Position numbers and translations under genes: made by a program
Notes under the pieces: generated by a model
Told to the model about the DNA's origin: nothing
Database searches by the model: none
What the model saw: only the letters and a program-made list of their open reading frames with translations
In this document: one piece after another, positions 63,965 through 64,000 of the stretch
Layout: each line of letters opens with the position of its first letter
Numbering within the stretch: position 1 is the stretch's first letter
Assembly (NCBI GenBank): GCA_019166125.1
Contig: JAHTBO010000002.1
Location: forward strand, 250,997-314,996
Source of the DNA: Alcaligenaceae bacterium CGII-47
Lineage (GTDB): Bacteria > Pseudomonadota > Gammaproteobacteria > Burkholderiales > Burkholderiaceae_B
Direction of reading: 5' to 3'
DNA: 64,000 nucleotides

Positions 63965-64000
63965 ATTGATTACTCTGTTGACTTATCGATAACAGGTGGC

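Overview
The window reads as a chromosomal segment of a betaproteobacterium, most likely Burkholderiales/Alcaligenaceae. Reasons are the rpmI-rplT-pheS-pheT-ihfA-merR core operon at the right end, many solute-binding-protein-dependent transporters (two TRAP systems and one Liv-type ABC system), and many small catabolic clusters with their own LysR, GntR, MarR or IclR regulators. The family assignment is inferred from gene content only. No rRNA, CRISPR array, phage or intact insertion sequence was seen.

Layout. 1-4441: the end of a sodium/solute symporter, a LysR regulator divergent from an Old Yellow Enzyme reductase, and a membrane metallophosphoesterase. 4411-8763: a chemoreceptor with a C-terminal hemerythrin domain, divergent from a copper nitrite reductase that is fused to an N-terminal membrane domain and a C-terminal cytochrome c; an FNR/Dnr-like box lies between them. 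8769-21781: a divergent catabolic cluster, with an M20 amidohydrolase, xanthine-dehydrogenase-type molybdenum hydroxylase and DctPQM TRAP transporter on the minus strand, and a second M20 protein, GntR regulator, PyrK/PyrD class 1B pair and XdhC on the plus strand. I infer uptake and breakdown of an N-heterocycle or carbamoyl/acyl amino acid. 21841-27196: CbpA/CbpM chaperone, LysR, a metallo-beta-lactamase-fold lipoprotein, a calcium-binding-repeat protein and a DsbA-family oxidoreductase.

27280-36612: a complete phthalate-to-protocatechuate module (4,5-dioxygenase oxygenase and reductase, cis-dihydrodiol dehydrogenase, 4,5-dihydroxyphthalate decarboxylase) with a TAXI-type TRAP transporter and a MarR/SlyA-like regulator. 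SlyA-like palindromes lie in both promoter regions. The module is flanked by a 68-bp direct repeat (84% identical by my count), made of the 5' end of the DsbA-family gene and a truncated copy of that 5' end. 36830-47102: amidase, Liv ABC transporter and a thiamine-diphosphate enzyme, divergent from an IclR regulator, an HpaI-type aldolase and an unrecognised protein made of two tandem copies of one domain.

47161-49346: a sparsely coded stretch with an unrecognised four-TM coiled-coil protein and an IS66-type remnant, ending at tRNA-Pro(GGG). From the tRNA to the right end the content is core genome: the suf Fe-S assembly operon (sufR-B-C-D-S-U-T) behind an Atm1-type exporter, an ECF sigma/anti-sigma pair, and the translation operon. 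The tRNA therefore separates an accessory, catabolic left side from a conserved right side.
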